Assembly: GCA_034336665.1 (NCBI GenBank)
Contig: CM067568.1
Location: 41,334,770-41,398,769, forward strand
Reading direction: 5' to 3'
Origin: Luscinia megarhynchos
Lineage: Eukaryota; Chordata; Aves; Passeriformes; Turdidae
Length of the DNA: 64,000 nucleotides
Part shown: positions 15,901-26,640 of the stretch, one piece after another
Layout of the letters: each line of letters starts with the position of its first letter
Position numbering within the stretch: the stretch's first letter is position 1
Translations under genes and position numbers: made by a program
The notes under the pieces: generated by a model
The model's input: only the letters and a program-made list of their open reading frames with translations
Told to the model about the DNA's origin: nothing
The model's database searches: none

Positions 15901-18900
15901 TATGTGATACCAAGTACCAACACACATTAAACTAGAAGCCCACATCCTGCTTAGAATGCTAGATATAAATAATCCCTTCTACGTTAGTCACACTCACCGT
16001 TTCTTGTCTTTGGGACTCAGTGACCTTTTCAGACAATTCTTCTAGAGTCTTTCTTAATTCAGCATCAGTCCTTCATAGAAAAATATAAGTAAAACAATAT
16101 TCTACAAGCAAAAGCAAAGTAACACCCATGATAATTTTAAGTAGCAACAACCCCCCAGAATTATTTGCTACTTCAATTTGTTCTACAGCCTCTTCATAAA
16201 AGATCATAGCCTATTCAAAATAATTTATAGCATAATTAGAAGCAAGTATCAAGTGGAAAATTAATGATAAAAAGCATTCCAATTCCTCAAGTGAAGAAAC
16301 AGCATCTAAGTATCAGCTCGGTATCAGGCCAACAAGTACAAAATTACGGACACATCTACACAGTGCTTCTGAACAGTAGTTTCCTACTAGGAATTAACAG
16401 TCTAATTCCTGTTATTGCTATTGAACAAAGCACCACATGTTGAGAAAGTACATACATTATGGCCTGCAGGAGAGCTTGCCCTGATGGGATTCCAATAACA
16501 AGAACAAACTAGGAGCAAAGCTGTATGAAAGAAATTCCCTAGTCCTTGTCATTTTGTGCATATATTTTAAAAAGCCCCATATATTATACAAATTGGAATT
16601 AGTAGGTGTCATTTAAATTTATAAATACTGCAGAAGATGACATAAAATAAATAGTTCAAATAGTTGCACAATCCCTCATTCTCCCCAAAATTATTTTGAG
16701 AAATAGAAGAGTTCAAGAATTTTTTTCCACACTTTTCTTCACATGGAGTTATATTCTGTTTGTACCGATTTCTTCTTGAAAGCTCACGGCTGATGTCATC
16801 TCCCAGGCGAAGCTGTTCACTGCTGAGATCTCGAAGAGACTGGTGGAAAGAATGCAGCTGTAAATGAAAGCACACAAATTAAACCAAGGTTTAGGAACCC
16901 TTTCTTTCTGTGATATTCCAAAAGTACATATCTACACATATACACTCTTTCAAAAATAAAGCAGATAAAAATAACCTAAAAAATAATAAAATTGCATTAA
17001 CTGTACTAGAGCCTGGATGAGGCTTCTGCACTTATATTTCGATCCACCCTTCACAATACTTGCTCACTGTAGTTTAACTTTCAGTACTTTATTTGCTAAA
17101 CCAAGTTTCCTAACGATGGGGTTTTTTTTCTGGGGTTCATAGGTTAGACATGATACCACCTCTTTAACCTAATGCAAAACAAATTAAAACATCTGAACAA
17201 GTAACATTCAAGAGAGACATATTTCATGTTAATAGATACTAGTATTAGTTAAACAAAGTTCTGCCCAGCCATATATGTTACTATAAATAGATTACATAGG
17301 AACTTGAAACAAAACAAGCAGAGCAATACAATGTATTCAGGAACCACCAAAAATAGGTATTTTTTACCTTGCCCAAGACATTACATACTCTTTTTTTCAG
17401 ATCTTGGGGGAAAAAAACCAAACTAAAAACAAAAATACACAAAACTTTCCATTTTTCCCATTCAGCAGGCTTCCAATTTATCATCAAAGTTTTAGGGAGC
17501 AAATAAAAAAATGGTCATTCATTCCTCATGCGATAGAAAGTGACAGTTAATCCATCCTAATGCAACCTACTGCTGTCAACAATTCCACAGCCAGGATTAT
17601 TGTTATGAAAAACCCTAATTTATAATATTCCTTTGTTCTGTGCCCTAGATTTAAACCTAGATCTTCCACAACCAAGCTGACTGCCCTCAACACGCAGACA
17701 CAGGCACTACTACCTTCCCTGTGTGATTAAACAAGAACTTCAACCTGACCTGAGAGACTTTGAAATAACACAGTATTTTCAAAATCTATGTGCTAAGAAG
17801 GAAAGGGACTTAAATGTGTTAAACGACCATTTGGCTGAAAATTTACTTCAGCTAGAAAAGGTCCAAACGGGGATAAAGAGACAGTGGTTACAGAAAAAAA
17901 AAAAAAAAGCCGCAACTTTAATAAAGCAGAACTGCTTTATCTCTGGTCTAATTTCTACCTATAATCATGATCAATGGCTACTAGTAGTTCATCATTTCTT
18001 AAAGCACTATACTCTTCTTACAAAATAGTTAATGAAAAGAAAATAGCCATATTCACTCACTGAAAAACAAGAATAAGAAATAAACCAGCAGTTATCATCA
18101 AAACTGGGGAAAAAAAAGCTACCTAATTACTTAATATGAAGAACTTTGCATGCATTGCATGAACTCCACTGTATAAAATGTCCAATATATTTAGAGAATA
18201 TCTGGAAATAATTTAAAATAGTCCTAAGGATTCTGGATGGTTGGGAGGAAAGATTTCCATATAATATTATTTCCTTCCAAAGATTATTTTCCACCTTAGG
18301 GAAGGAAGGAATGGGGGGAGAGCTAGATTGAAAAGACAACAAAACAGAGTTAAATAAAAATCTAGAATTTCTATAGCTTCCCAAAAAGTCAGCTGAGAAA
18401 ACTTGTCTAATTAAGTTCAAAATTACATGGAAGCTGAGACTGATTTAGTAAAGTCAATATGAATACCTTACAATCAGCTTCCTTAATATTAGTCCACACA
18501 TTCACTCAAGCAAGTCTAGCCATCCTGTCTGAAAAAGCAAAAATATGTAGTGAAATCTCTCTACCTGTAGGACAACAGAAACACTGTAATCTTATCCATT
18601 AAGGTAATTAATTTATTTTTTCTGAAGTCTGCAAGAAGATACAAATTAAGGGATATGAAAATTACCTGTGGCACACACATCCTCTCCTCCTCCCATCATC
18701 TGCCTGAAATAAAGACTCAAATTATTCCACCCACAGGTCAGACCAAGAACTAAGATGAAGCACTATCTGGTTCAAAATCAATGCAAGATACACTGAAGTA
18801 AAATTGAAAGCACTATGACCCTACACCACTAACTAAAGCAGAATAATTCCCTTCACAGCCTCACTGAACTTCAGCATGAATGCTAATTGGCAGGAAGAGA

Positions 18901-21900
18901 CCTCTGGAAATCATCCCATCTAAGCCCCCTGCCAAGGCAGGGTCACCTAGAACAAATGACACACGTACTTGTCCAGGTAGGTTCTGAATGCCTCCAGACA
19001 GGGAGACTCCACAACCTCCCTGGGCAGCCTGTGCCTGTGCTCTGCCACACTCATTGTAAACTTCTTCCTCACACTGAGGTGGAACTTCTTGTGTTTTAGT
19101 TCATGGCCATTGCTCCCTGTCCTCTCACTGGGCACCACTGAACAGTCTGGCACCATTCTCTTGACACCCATGTTAGAGATACTAATATGCATTACTGAGA
19201 TCCCCTCTCAGTCTTCTCCAGACTAAACAGGCTATTCAGAGATAATTTTTCTTTGTCATTAGACAGCCTAAAAATTAGGGAGATTATTTTCATATTTTAT
19301 TTTTGATATCACTACCATCTGCATCTTTTTCTCTATAATGGTTCGCATAAAACTTCATAGATACAAAAGGTGACTGCCTAAACAAAAAAGTAGATAATAT
19401 TGAAAGGGCAAATCATAGCTGAAACATTCTTAGCTGAATCTTCAGAATCACCTCATTTAATGTAAAACCAAAGAGTCTGGTGACCACTTATTGCCTACTT
19501 GGCACAGCAACGCCCATTAGTGCTCTGTACCTGGTCCACATTATCTGCCTCATGGACAAATCGAACATTTGCAGATCTAGACCTTCGATGCTTATTGCCC
19601 CGTGATGCTCCATAATCCCTGAGAGGAGAAGTGGGCAGAAAGTGGCGGTTGCCTGTAGGAGATATGAGATATAAAAAATAAGTAGAAAGACAAACTTTTG
19701 AATGGGAAACTTTTCATTTTGCTTCAAGAAAAATGCATATTTTATCTTGACAATATACTTATAGGTCACATTGCAGACAAAACAACTATTGAATTACATA
19801 ACACGCATATGACTCTTTCAGCTCTTCTCAAGATTCTTCTTCAATTTAAACATTTCTTATCCATGACATACAAGTATTCCATAAAGAAGAATTGTTTCTC
19901 CAAGGAGAAGTTTTTCCTCAAATTTTATTTGCTCAATCAACTAATTTTTCTTCCACATGAATCTATCACAGATTCAATCTATTATATTTCACAGCTTTTA
20001 CATAGGAATGAAATTTTTAGAGCTTTCTACTAAAATACATAAAATACTACCTCTCAAAGGAATATTCCTCCCAAACATACCTTTTCCCAAAACATAATGA
20101 ATTTTCTGAGACATAAGGAAAAAAACCTACTCTTTTTTCGGTCATAAATAATTTCTGGCTTTTTCTTTTCCACTGATTCCAAACATCCATAATCTCAAGC
20201 ATTTAAAATGTAAATTCCCTTTTTGCTGTGAAACAAGCTTCAGAAGCTGCAATATCTTCTGGATTTAGCTTTAACTTGTATGTATCTACAACTTATGCAG
20301 TAGAAAATTAATTGTCTCAGCTGAAAGAATCAATGTTTCATTTAGATCTCTTGGGATATCAGCAGAAAATACAAACAGAAACAGAAAGCTGGAAAAATTT
20401 ACCACATAAACAAGTGAATAATTTAATGCAGGTCTCCCAAACTTCTAAAACTCAGTTTCTTTGAAGTAATTGAGGACTTTCTATAAGACTATCTCTACAC
20501 ATTTTTCTTAATTTCCTCTTTGCATAACACACCTATATGACATAATTCAAGCATACTCAAGCCCTTTAAGTATTTTACCTGATGTTCCTTCTCCATCCAG
20601 GTCACTGGGACACAAGCTTGAGAGAGATGCACTTCTCATTACAGAGTTTCGTGTTAGTCGCTGGCTCCTTAATTGACCTATAGATTGCTCCAGTGTTTCT
20701 TTCAACTGCAGAAAAGTTATAATTTATTGAAATATGAAAAAAAACTTGTTTTTTAAAAAGCATAGAAAATATTCTTATTTAAAAGTAATTAAGAGAATAA
20801 AAGCTATTTTAAGCCAAGTACAGCTATGAATTAATAACAGCTTTTCTTCAGTATCTATCACATTCCTGTAATTATAGCAAAACATGCTTCCAACATTGGC
20901 AGCTTCAAATATCAAGTTTCTCAAAACAGTGGTGCACCACATGGTACACCACCATGAAAACTCAAAAGTTTGTCTCCTACAACCAAAATAAGACATATTT
21001 GCCAGCAATGCTCATTAACAGTCCTGCAAAATCCAGAAAATAACTTCAAAGAAATTGTTTCTTACTGGAATTTTTCCACCAGCCCTACCTGGAATCAGTT
21101 TTACATACGGCTATCAAATTTCCCTAAGCAACTTTACAGAAATCCCTATTTTTAGAAGTTTCCCTTCCAGGGAAAGGAAGCCATTCCCAATTTAAGAGTA
21201 CAGAACGAGCTATATTAAAATATTAGTTCTTCATTTTTCAAACTTACATCTCTTTTTTACAATTGCATCTGTTAACTTTAGTTCTTAGCCACTTGCTTTG
21301 TAACACCTTTATTTGACAATCCACAAAACATTAGTTTCTAAAGGCTATTCTTTTTCTAAGAGAAGCTTGTAAACAATGGTTAAAATGATGCTTTGCTCCT
21401 GCGGAATTATACACTTTGTTGGATCTCTTCCTCTGAAGAAACAAACTTTCTTTTCTACACATTTGCTTCTTCACTCTCTCTACATTCACATGTAAAATAC
21501 TCCTACATTTCATATATATCTGTTTCAAGGTAGCACCTGCTGCAGACTGTTTGTAACCAAACTGTAACACTCTCTTGCCTTAGCAGCACTGATTTGTTTT
21601 GCTTATTCTAAAACACCTGTTTTCAAACTTGTAGAAGACTCATTTTATAATTTGCATCCTTTCTGCAATTTAGAGCAAGCTGGTCAACATATCCAGAAAC
21701 TGTCGTAGAATAACAGGAAAAAAAGCTACACCAGTATGATCACAATCCCATTCCCTTCTATAATTCAGCTTTATCTTACCACTTCTTCATTAAAAAGAAA
21801 CAGGTTCCCTAATACTCTATTTCAGCTACACATCTTGTACTTGGCATAGTACCATAACATGATCTACTGGGTGCTTATAAACCAGAAAAGTAATGAGTCT

Positions 21901-23715
21901 ACAAAACTTGTCCAAGTTTCATTATACAACATCTTACTATAGTACGATTTAATTAGCTCAAATAAATTTAAAACCTTCTGTTTACAGCTACTTAACTCCT
22001 TATATATTCTGTCCATTAATACCAAGTTTCAGCTATGAATTCTACTAATGTAAAAGACCTAAGAAGTTAAGATAAACTGAAAGTTGCTCACAGTTGTTAT
22101 TGCTTTGGTTTGTTCCTTGTTGTATTCTCTGTATTGTCCTAGCAAATGGTCGACATGTCTTAGATTTCTGTTGGTATCCTTAAATAAAAAAAGTTTTAGA
22201 AAAAAAGTCAAAACAGAAACCTCCTCTAATCAAACATTACTGCTGTCCTTATTCTTATTAATTTCTAAGATTAAATTGAAAACACAAGTGTTTTCTACAG
22301 GGTCTAAGCATTCAAAATCCTATTCAAGTAACCAGAATCTGAGAGTGTACAATATGGCTAAAGGGAGGAAAATGAAAAAAAAAGAAACAAACACAACCAA
22401 ATATTTTCATTTCAGTACAACAGTAAGGCCTCAGCTTCAAATGAAAAATTTTTTCAAGTTTTACCCACTCTTTAGAAAAAATCTTTTTAATGCAAAGATC
22501 TTAATATTATCTGCTTGTAGAACAGAATAGTTAGCTGAGAAATAACAAATTTTTGAAGGTGAGTATGCTAGGTAAGGTCACTGCATGAGTATTCTCTGAC
22601 CAGATAAACACCTGGACCAGACGGAAGATCTACTGAAAAGCAGTCCACGAAAAGCAAATAGCTTAAAATCAGAATTCAGAGGAGCAGCTAGAAAGAGATT
22701 AGACAGAAACAGAATACCAGATAATCTCTTTTAAAAAACAGTCAGACTGTATTCTTATTAATTTATTACCTTTTTTCTAGATTGATGTTTATTTCCAGAT
22801 AAGAAGTTTTCAAGTTTAAATTTACCATTCTATATTGATTTTTCTCTTCTCATATATTCAAAAGGTAAAGAAAATATTGCTGGCCGAGCAATAGGTAATA
22901 AAACATACACCCATCCACTCCAGGTATTCAGAACTGAACTAGAGAAGAATGAGAATAAATTCTCAAGCACTAATGGTGTCAGGATAGCTAAATGTCTCCT
23001 TCCAGTTGCAAAACAAATTCAGATATTCACTTCGCACCCTCCACTTTTTCTCGCTCAGTTATGTATCTATTACAACTTTAGAAATAATTCTTCTCAGAGT
23101 GTTTTTCCACATCTAGAAAACATTCAAAATGTTAGCTCTATCCTGAAGGCATTGACTGCTTACATATTTATCAGAAATTTGGAAATTTCATACAGTTTTT
23201 ACTATTTAATTTTATACAAGACAAGGCCAAAACTTTCTGCTAGAAATTTTAATGCCTCTTGTGAGAATCTAACAAAACTGATTTGGCCTTATTCATTTTG
23301 CTAACTTGATAAATAGTATTCCCCAGCACATCATTGTTTCTAACAACATTCTATTATTGTCTGAAATGGCAGCTGTATAAAAGTGTAACAAGCCACACAC
23401 TTTCAGCTCAAAAGCAGTATGATCAATTTCCCAAAACCCTTTTTGGTTTGTACAGAAAGCAATGTTTCCCATCTGTACAGCACACTCCACAACTTTAGAA
23501 AAGAAAATTTGATCCTGTGTTACAGAAATGCAGGATTTATAAATACTTTAAAATTGTATTTTGTAAACAACCTGCAAAGTGCTTGCTAAAGTATGGATCT
23601 TCTCTTTAACTTCTTCAGCACCATAGTTCTGAGCTCTGTTGTGGGATGCTCTCAAAGGCCGCCTTCCAATCCGACCCCTAAGAAAGTTGTCTGAATCACT
23701 GGATGAATCTGCCAT
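889..23715 (-). CDS. CEP128: CEP128 (centrosomal protein 128), N-terminal part, nine coding exons
   Basis: CEP128 is a long coiled-coil protein of the subdistal appendages of the mother centriole, where it helps anchor microtubules and influences signalling at the primary cilium. Nine minus-strand exons with GT-AG borders join into one open frame of 924 nt (308 codons): 23572-23715, 22092-22178, 20579-20705, 19531-19652, 16766-16857, 15998-16070, 9375-9491, 2438-2524 and 889-963. The protein starts MADSSSDSDNF, close to the human start MAESSSDSDHF. It then matches human CEP128 in order, including the stretch FHQSLRDLSSEQLRLGDD and the repetitive Glu/Lys/Gln-rich heptad regions. Human CEP128 is about 1,094 residues, so under a third is present and the gene runs off the left edge. 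Exon phases are mutually compatible and no stop or frameshift was seen. The identification rests on recalled family similarity plus the TSHR neighbour, and I consider it secure. Confidence 0.95.
964..2437 (-). other. CEP128: CEP128 intron 9
   Basis: AT-rich intron of about 1.5 kb. Short open frames here show no family resemblance and nothing else is recognised. Confidence 0.85.
2438..2524 (-). CDS. CEP128: CEP128 exon 9
   Basis: An 87-nt exon (29 codons, phase 0) reads VLKKQDAKADETEELMRNKL then VKYESKKHQ, matching human ALKKQEAKADEHEGAIKNKL. The acceptor is TCTAAAG and the donor CACCAG followed by GTAAGC. Confidence 0.92.
2525..9374 (-). other. CEP128: CEP128 intron 8
   Basis: A 6.85-kb AT-rich intron. 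A locally less AT-rich patch at about 5290-5640 may be an old interspersed repeat, but I could not assign a family. Otherwise there are only short homopolymer runs, and no conserved coding segment was found. Confidence 0.8.
9375..9491 (-). CDS. CEP128: CEP128 exon 8
   Basis: A 117-nt exon (39 codons, phase 0) begins VSERVERRLQEIEEEMRAER and continues QLVERRQEQLGHVSLQLQE, coiled coil matching human SDRVERRLQELEREMRTERELVERRQDQLG. The acceptor is TTTTGAAG and the donor CAGGAG followed by GTATGC. Confidence 0.93.
9492..15997 (-). other. CEP128: CEP128 intron 7
   Basis: A 6.5-kb AT-rich intron. It holds an A/C-rich low-complexity patch around 13730-13850 and an unassigned segment near 13480-13680. 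Open frames are short and lack recognisable domains. Confidence 0.8.
15998..16070 (-). CDS. CEP128: CEP128 exon 7
   Basis: A 73-nt exon supplies the last base of an arginine codon and then 24 codons reading TDAELRKTLEELSEKVTESQ and RQET. This is heptad-rich coiled coil aligning with human SDAETKRALEELTEKLNEAQKQE. The acceptor is CTATGAAG and the donor AAACG followed by GTGAGTG. Confidence 0.92.
16071..16765 (-). other. CEP128: CEP128 intron 6
   Basis: A 695-bp AT-rich intron in which nothing further is seen. Confidence 0.85.
16766..16857 (-). CDS. CEP128: CEP128 exon 6
   Basis: A 92-nt exon encodes LHSFHQSLRDLSSEQLRLGD and then DISRELSRRN. This is the best conserved stretch seen here, since human has FHQSLRDLSSEQIRLGDDFNRELSRR. 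The acceptor is TTTACAG and the donor AAATCG followed by GTACAA. The exon ends two bases into an arginine codon. Confidence 0.94.
17723..18028 (+). pseudogene. Unidentified coiled-coil-like ORF fragment ending in a poly-A run (possible retrocopy)
   Basis: An open frame on the strand opposite to CEP128 reads ELQPDLRDFEITQYFQNLCA followed by a Lys/Glu/Leu-rich stretch (KKERDLNVLNDHLAENLLQL). It then runs directly into about 15 consecutive A (17890-17906). This part looks more protein-like than the other intronic frames, and an A-run at its end would fit a retroposed mRNA fragment. The frame after the A-run looks random. I do not recognise the parent gene, and no target-site duplication was established. 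It could equally be a chance open frame. Confidence 0.25.
18892..19233 (-). mobile_element. CR1 LINE fragment, 3' end, antisense
   Basis: Read on the minus strand, the segment begins GCCTGTTTAGTCTGGAGAAG and continues through the typical CR1 landmarks. These include the 'gtgcccagtga' block, 'aacttctttactgtgag'-like and 'ggttgtggagtctcc'-like blocks, and the 'gatgatttccagaggtc'-like terminus. CR1 is the main LINE family of birds and reptiles. The copy is 5'-truncated, which is the normal outcome of CR1 insertion, and lies in CEP128 intron 5. Confidence 0.9.
19531..19652 (-). CDS. CEP128: CEP128 exon 5
   Basis: A 122-nt exon completes the split glycine codon and reads NRHFLPTSPLRDYG followed by a basic stretch and VRFVHEADNVDQ. 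Human CEP128 has PPTSPLKDYG and VRFVQETDDMTQ at the same place. The acceptor is CCTACAG and the donor is GACCAG followed by GTACAG. It ends in phase 0. Confidence 0.93.
19653..20578 (-). other. CEP128: CEP128 intron 4
   Basis: A 926-bp AT-rich intron with no recognisable feature. Confidence 0.85.
20579..20705 (-). CDS. CEP128: CEP128 exon 4
   Basis: A 127-nt exon begins LKETLEQSIGQLRSQRLTRN and ends in a serine-rich stretch with SDLDGEGTS, matching the human LKESLEQSIDQLRSQRLLRN region. It starts in phase 0 after TTTCTGCAG and ends one base into a glycine codon before GTAAAATA. The remaining two bases of that codon are supplied by exon 5. Confidence 0.93.
20706..22091 (-). other. CEP128: CEP128 intron 3
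   Basis: A 1.4-kb AT-rich intron with no recognisable feature. Confidence 0.85.
22092..22178 (-). CDS. CEP128: CEP128 exon 3
   Basis: An 87-nt exon (29 codons, phase 0 at both ends) begins DTNRNLRHVDHLLGQYREYN, the counterpart of human DTSRNLRQVDQMLGRYREYS. The acceptor reads TTTAAG and the donor ACAACT followed by GTGAGC. Confidence 0.93.
22179..23571 (-). other. CEP128: CEP128 intron 2
   Basis: A 1.4-kb AT-rich intron. The plus-strand open frame covering 22084-22530 is incidental and overlaps CEP128 exon 3 antisense. Confidence 0.85.
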
Positions 23716-23729
23716 CAGTATCTTGAAGC
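23572..23729 (-). CDS. CEP128: CEP128 exon 2, first coding exon (start codon at 23713-23715)
   Basis: The ATG at 23715-23713 opens a 48-codon reading that begins MADSSSDSDNF and ends at ...TLASTLQ, matching the human CEP128 N-terminus. The acceptor is a pyrimidine-rich tract ending CCTGCCTAG, giving a 14-nt 5' UTR before the ATG. The donor is TTTGCAG followed by GTTGTT, and the exon ends in phase 0. An upstream in-frame ATG exists on the genomic strand but lies in the intron beyond the acceptor, so the MADSSS start is preferred. The encoded segment is serine/aspartate-rich, then basic. Confidence 0.93.
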
Positions 23730-26368
23730 CTAGGCAGGAAGACCAGAAAAAGTAACATATGTTAATTTCTGTCTGTAACTGAACAGTCTTGCACAATATT
23801 CCCAAAGCAGCTTCATAAACTCAGATTACATTTGCCTTTCTGGTTTGGGTCAGCAGGATGTACTTCTGAAGCAGATTTTCCAACTGCCCCTCAGTTATTA
23901 CCTTTGTTCACATTATGATGCAGGGTCAAGATGCAGGAGGCAGAGCCTCTTGGGAGCAAATTAAATCAAAACATACATTCTGACTGCTTCCAAGTGATCA
24001 GTACCCATGATAAAATCATGACACCAAAGCAAATTCTCCTCCCACAACGTACAGTGGAGACATCAATGTTTTATCAATCATCCTAGTCTGCAGAACCACT
24101 CAACTTTACCTCACATTGCTCACTAAGCTGTCTTCAAGAATTGGGATTGCTAAATCTCAAGGATGGTAAGATAGAGAGAAAATAGGTCAACCATCATCAG
24201 ACAGGTAAAAATAGTAAAAAACCACAGACATCTATGCCTAGTATAGTAAAGACACATAGTAACTGCTTAAAATAACCCTCAAAAGGGAGGTTAGATGGAC
24301 ATTTTTTGGTGAACTATTACACACTGCAGCTGTTTGACTTAATATCATGGAATGACATGGTGAAAGAAGAAGTAGACCAGCAAATTCTTGAACCTTTGTA
24401 CTCAACCAAAAAAAAAAAAAAAAAGAAGTCATAGTAAAGATGTCATTCTTCTAGTCATGAGAACTGAAATTTCCAAAAGAAATCACGGATGGATTCAAAT
24501 CTTATCTTATATTTTATATGGAGGCTACTTGACCCGTTTTTCCAGGTCCTTATATTTAATTTTTAAAAGGTGGCAAATTTATGTCCCTCAGACTTGGATA
24601 AAAACCTTTCAAACATGAAAGAAGAGTAAATCAATGGTCTCAATCTACATGAAGTACATCAGTATTCCTTTTATTTCCTGAACTCATGAATTTACCTAAT
24701 TTTTCCTCTTCTCATCTCACCTCACTAAAGCACATTTTTATTAACAGTATCAGAATTCATTATTCCAGTTCCTCACTCTAGCCAGCTGCAACAAAGTCTT
24801 AATGATACTGAAAAAGAATAAACACTAAACACTGGGCAACAGGAATTATGGGATATTTTCAAAGACAAAGCAAAATAAAATAAATAAAACAATGGCAGAA
24901 ATAATAGTATGGAATAATACTGCAATTTTTACTGCAATTTGGTAAAAAAAGATATCAACAAAACACAACAAACAAGTAGAGCCCTATAAGACAACCATAA
25001 CCCAAACTACTGAAAAAGCAAAGACTGGAGGAAAAAAAAAAAAAGGAAACAAAGACTTACAGCAGGAAAGATTAAAGGGTTTATTTTGAATTGTCCAAAA
25101 TTAGGCTCATTAAGATAAATACTAGCCAAAGCACAGAAGGTCAGTAATCAAAGTAAATATAAAAGAAAGAACAGGATAAGGAGGACATTTTGCCTGAAGA
25201 AAACTTACTATTTATGGTTAAGCATTCCTCTTTGTTCTCATGAGCAACCTAAAAGGAACCACAAGTACTTTTAAGGTGAAGAAGTTGTTTCACATAAAGC
25301 AACATCCTCATTTTTAAAGGAACTGTGCAAATTTCACTTTAGATTTAAAAAAATTAAAATCACAAACAAGTAGGAATTTGTAGAAATGTTCTATATGCAC
25401 ATTTACCTAGCAATTGAAACAAACAAAAAAAGTTTATCACCTTTTCAAAAAGCTACACTAATTTCAGCTCATGGTCATATGATCTACTTGACTGTCAGAA
25501 TCATTTGGCTCTTATTGGCTTTTAGTTCTACCCAAACAGATAGTAACCTTTGCTGAACTGATGAAAAGCATCAATATTCAGTATTCCCCTTTCCTGCAGA
25601 AAGCAGAGCATTTCAGCTTCACTGAGGACTCTTTTAAAGACATCTGTCAGGTTAGAAGTAGAGCTGACAATCTCAACTCAAGCTCTCCAGCTCAAGTAAA
25701 CAAAAGATAAAGTCAGTGTACACAACTTGATTATTCCTCAAGTGTTTTATTTGTTCAGCTCCACACAGATTAGCACTAGGTAACTAACTTAGTGTTAAAG
25801 GAACGGTTGAAGCTTTATAGCTAAGACTGAGCACGACGGAAAAAAAAAAAATTATAGTCATTCCAGAAACGAACATGACACCTGAAAGGCCCTTTCCTTC
25901 AATGCTTGTATTTGAGCCCGGGAAAAGACAAGCAGGTGATCCCATATGGTGATATTTCACCATCGTGCCTTCAAGGGATGAGTACCACATTTTATTATCA
26001 GTTTGTGTTCCCAGCACTCCTCAGCAGCACGACACAGAAAACGGTTCCTTCACACTGCTCATAAGCACTCAATGCCCTCTGCAAACCCTTCTCCCGGCAG
26101 CACGCAGGGAACTTCACTAACACTCCGACTCAGAGCCTCTTTGGCCCAGCCAGGACCGTGGAACCCAGAAGGGCGCCGGCCGGGCCTCCGGACCGTCCCG
26201 GGGAACCCGCGGCCGCCGCACCCCGCGCCCGCACCCCCGCGGCGCTCCGAGCCGGACAGCGCCCCCGCACCCCGCCCTGGCCGCGGCCCTTCCCGCAGCC
26301 CCGGCCCCCACCGCACAGCGCTCCGAGGCGAGGCCGCCCCGTCCCCGGGCACCTCCCGCCCGCCTCAC
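23730..26368 (-). other. CEP128: CEP128 intron 1
   Basis: A 2.6-kb intron between the untranslated exon and the first coding exon. It is AT-rich except at its 5' end, which lies in the CpG island. Poly-A runs near 24410, 25030 and 25840 are the only visible simple repeats. Confidence 0.75.
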
Positions 26369-26470
26369 CTCGCCGCTATGGCAACTTGAACTAGCCGCCC
26401 TGCCGCCAGCTGCCGGGTCCGCGGGCCGGGCGCCGCGCCCCCGCAGCGCTCCATGGGACAGGGAGTCCGC
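26369..26470 (-). other. CEP128: CEP128 non-coding first exon (5' UTR), 5' end approximate
   Basis: On the minus strand the CpG-island sequence reads CGGCGAG followed by GTGAGGCGG, a near-consensus splice donor whose exon ends at 26369. The start codon lies about 2.6 kb downstream in the next exon, so this is taken as the untranslated first exon. No ATG is present between the donor and about 26,470 on this strand. The transcription start is inferred from the position of the island and the ZNF143-like motif and could lie anywhere between about 26,390 and 26,510. Confidence 0.6.
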
Positions 26471-26507
26471 AAGCCGCGGGCCCGCCACGGAACAGGTGGG
26501 GTGCGGG

Positions 26508-26532
26508 ACTTCAACTCCCGAGAGGCTTTGCG
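26508..26532 (+). promoter_or_regulatory. ZNF143 (Staf)-like binding site
   Basis: The sequence ACTTCAACTCCCGAGAGGCT followed by TTGCG closely follows the long ZNF143/SBS promoter motif, which has an ACTACAAYTCCC core, a GC segment and a YGCG end. A reversed CTCCCAGCA half-motif lies about 35-50 bp further right, near 26565-26576. ZNF143 sites are known in CpG-island promoters of housekeeping genes, and this one sits just upstream of the inferred CEP128 start. Actual binding is inferred from the motif alone. Confidence 0.55.
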
Positions 26533-26640
26533 GCGGCAGCGCCATGAGGGCCGGGCAGGCCCCGCCTTGCTGGGAGGCCTCTGGGCCTGCGGGGAGCGCT
26601 GGGTGCAGCGGTGGGAGGTTCCGCTAGGGACCTACTGTTT

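Larger units (their letters stand above)
16858..19530 (-). other. CEP128: CEP128 intron 5
   Basis: A 2.7-kb intron. It contains an opposite-strand open frame ending in a run of A (17723-18028) and an antisense CR1 fragment (18892-19233), both listed separately. The rest is AT-rich and unremarkable. Confidence 0.85.
26120..26640. promoter_or_regulatory. CEP128: CpG island, CEP128 promoter region
   Basis: GC content and CpG density rise sharply against the AT-rich surroundings, with many CCGCGG and GCGGCC steps. The island covers the non-coding first exon of CEP128 and about 200 bp upstream. There is no convincing TATA box at the inferred start, as is typical of a housekeeping CpG promoter. 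Overlapping open frames on both strands here reflect the scarcity of stop codons in GC-rich DNA and are not called as genes. Confidence 0.85.

Noticed and set aside
18887..19192. Open frames near 19.0 kb on both strands
   Set aside because: They fall entirely within the CR1 3'-end fragment.
22084..22530. Plus-strand 148-codon open frame
   Set aside because: It overlaps CEP128 exon 3 antisense, uses a non-ATG start and has low-complexity Lys/Ser-rich content without a recognisable domain.
26059..26545. Overlapping open frames on both strands in the CEP128 CpG island
   Set aside because: Ala/Pro/Arg/Gly-rich products of CpG-island sequence, overlapping the non-coding first exon and its donor. 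There is no family resemblance.
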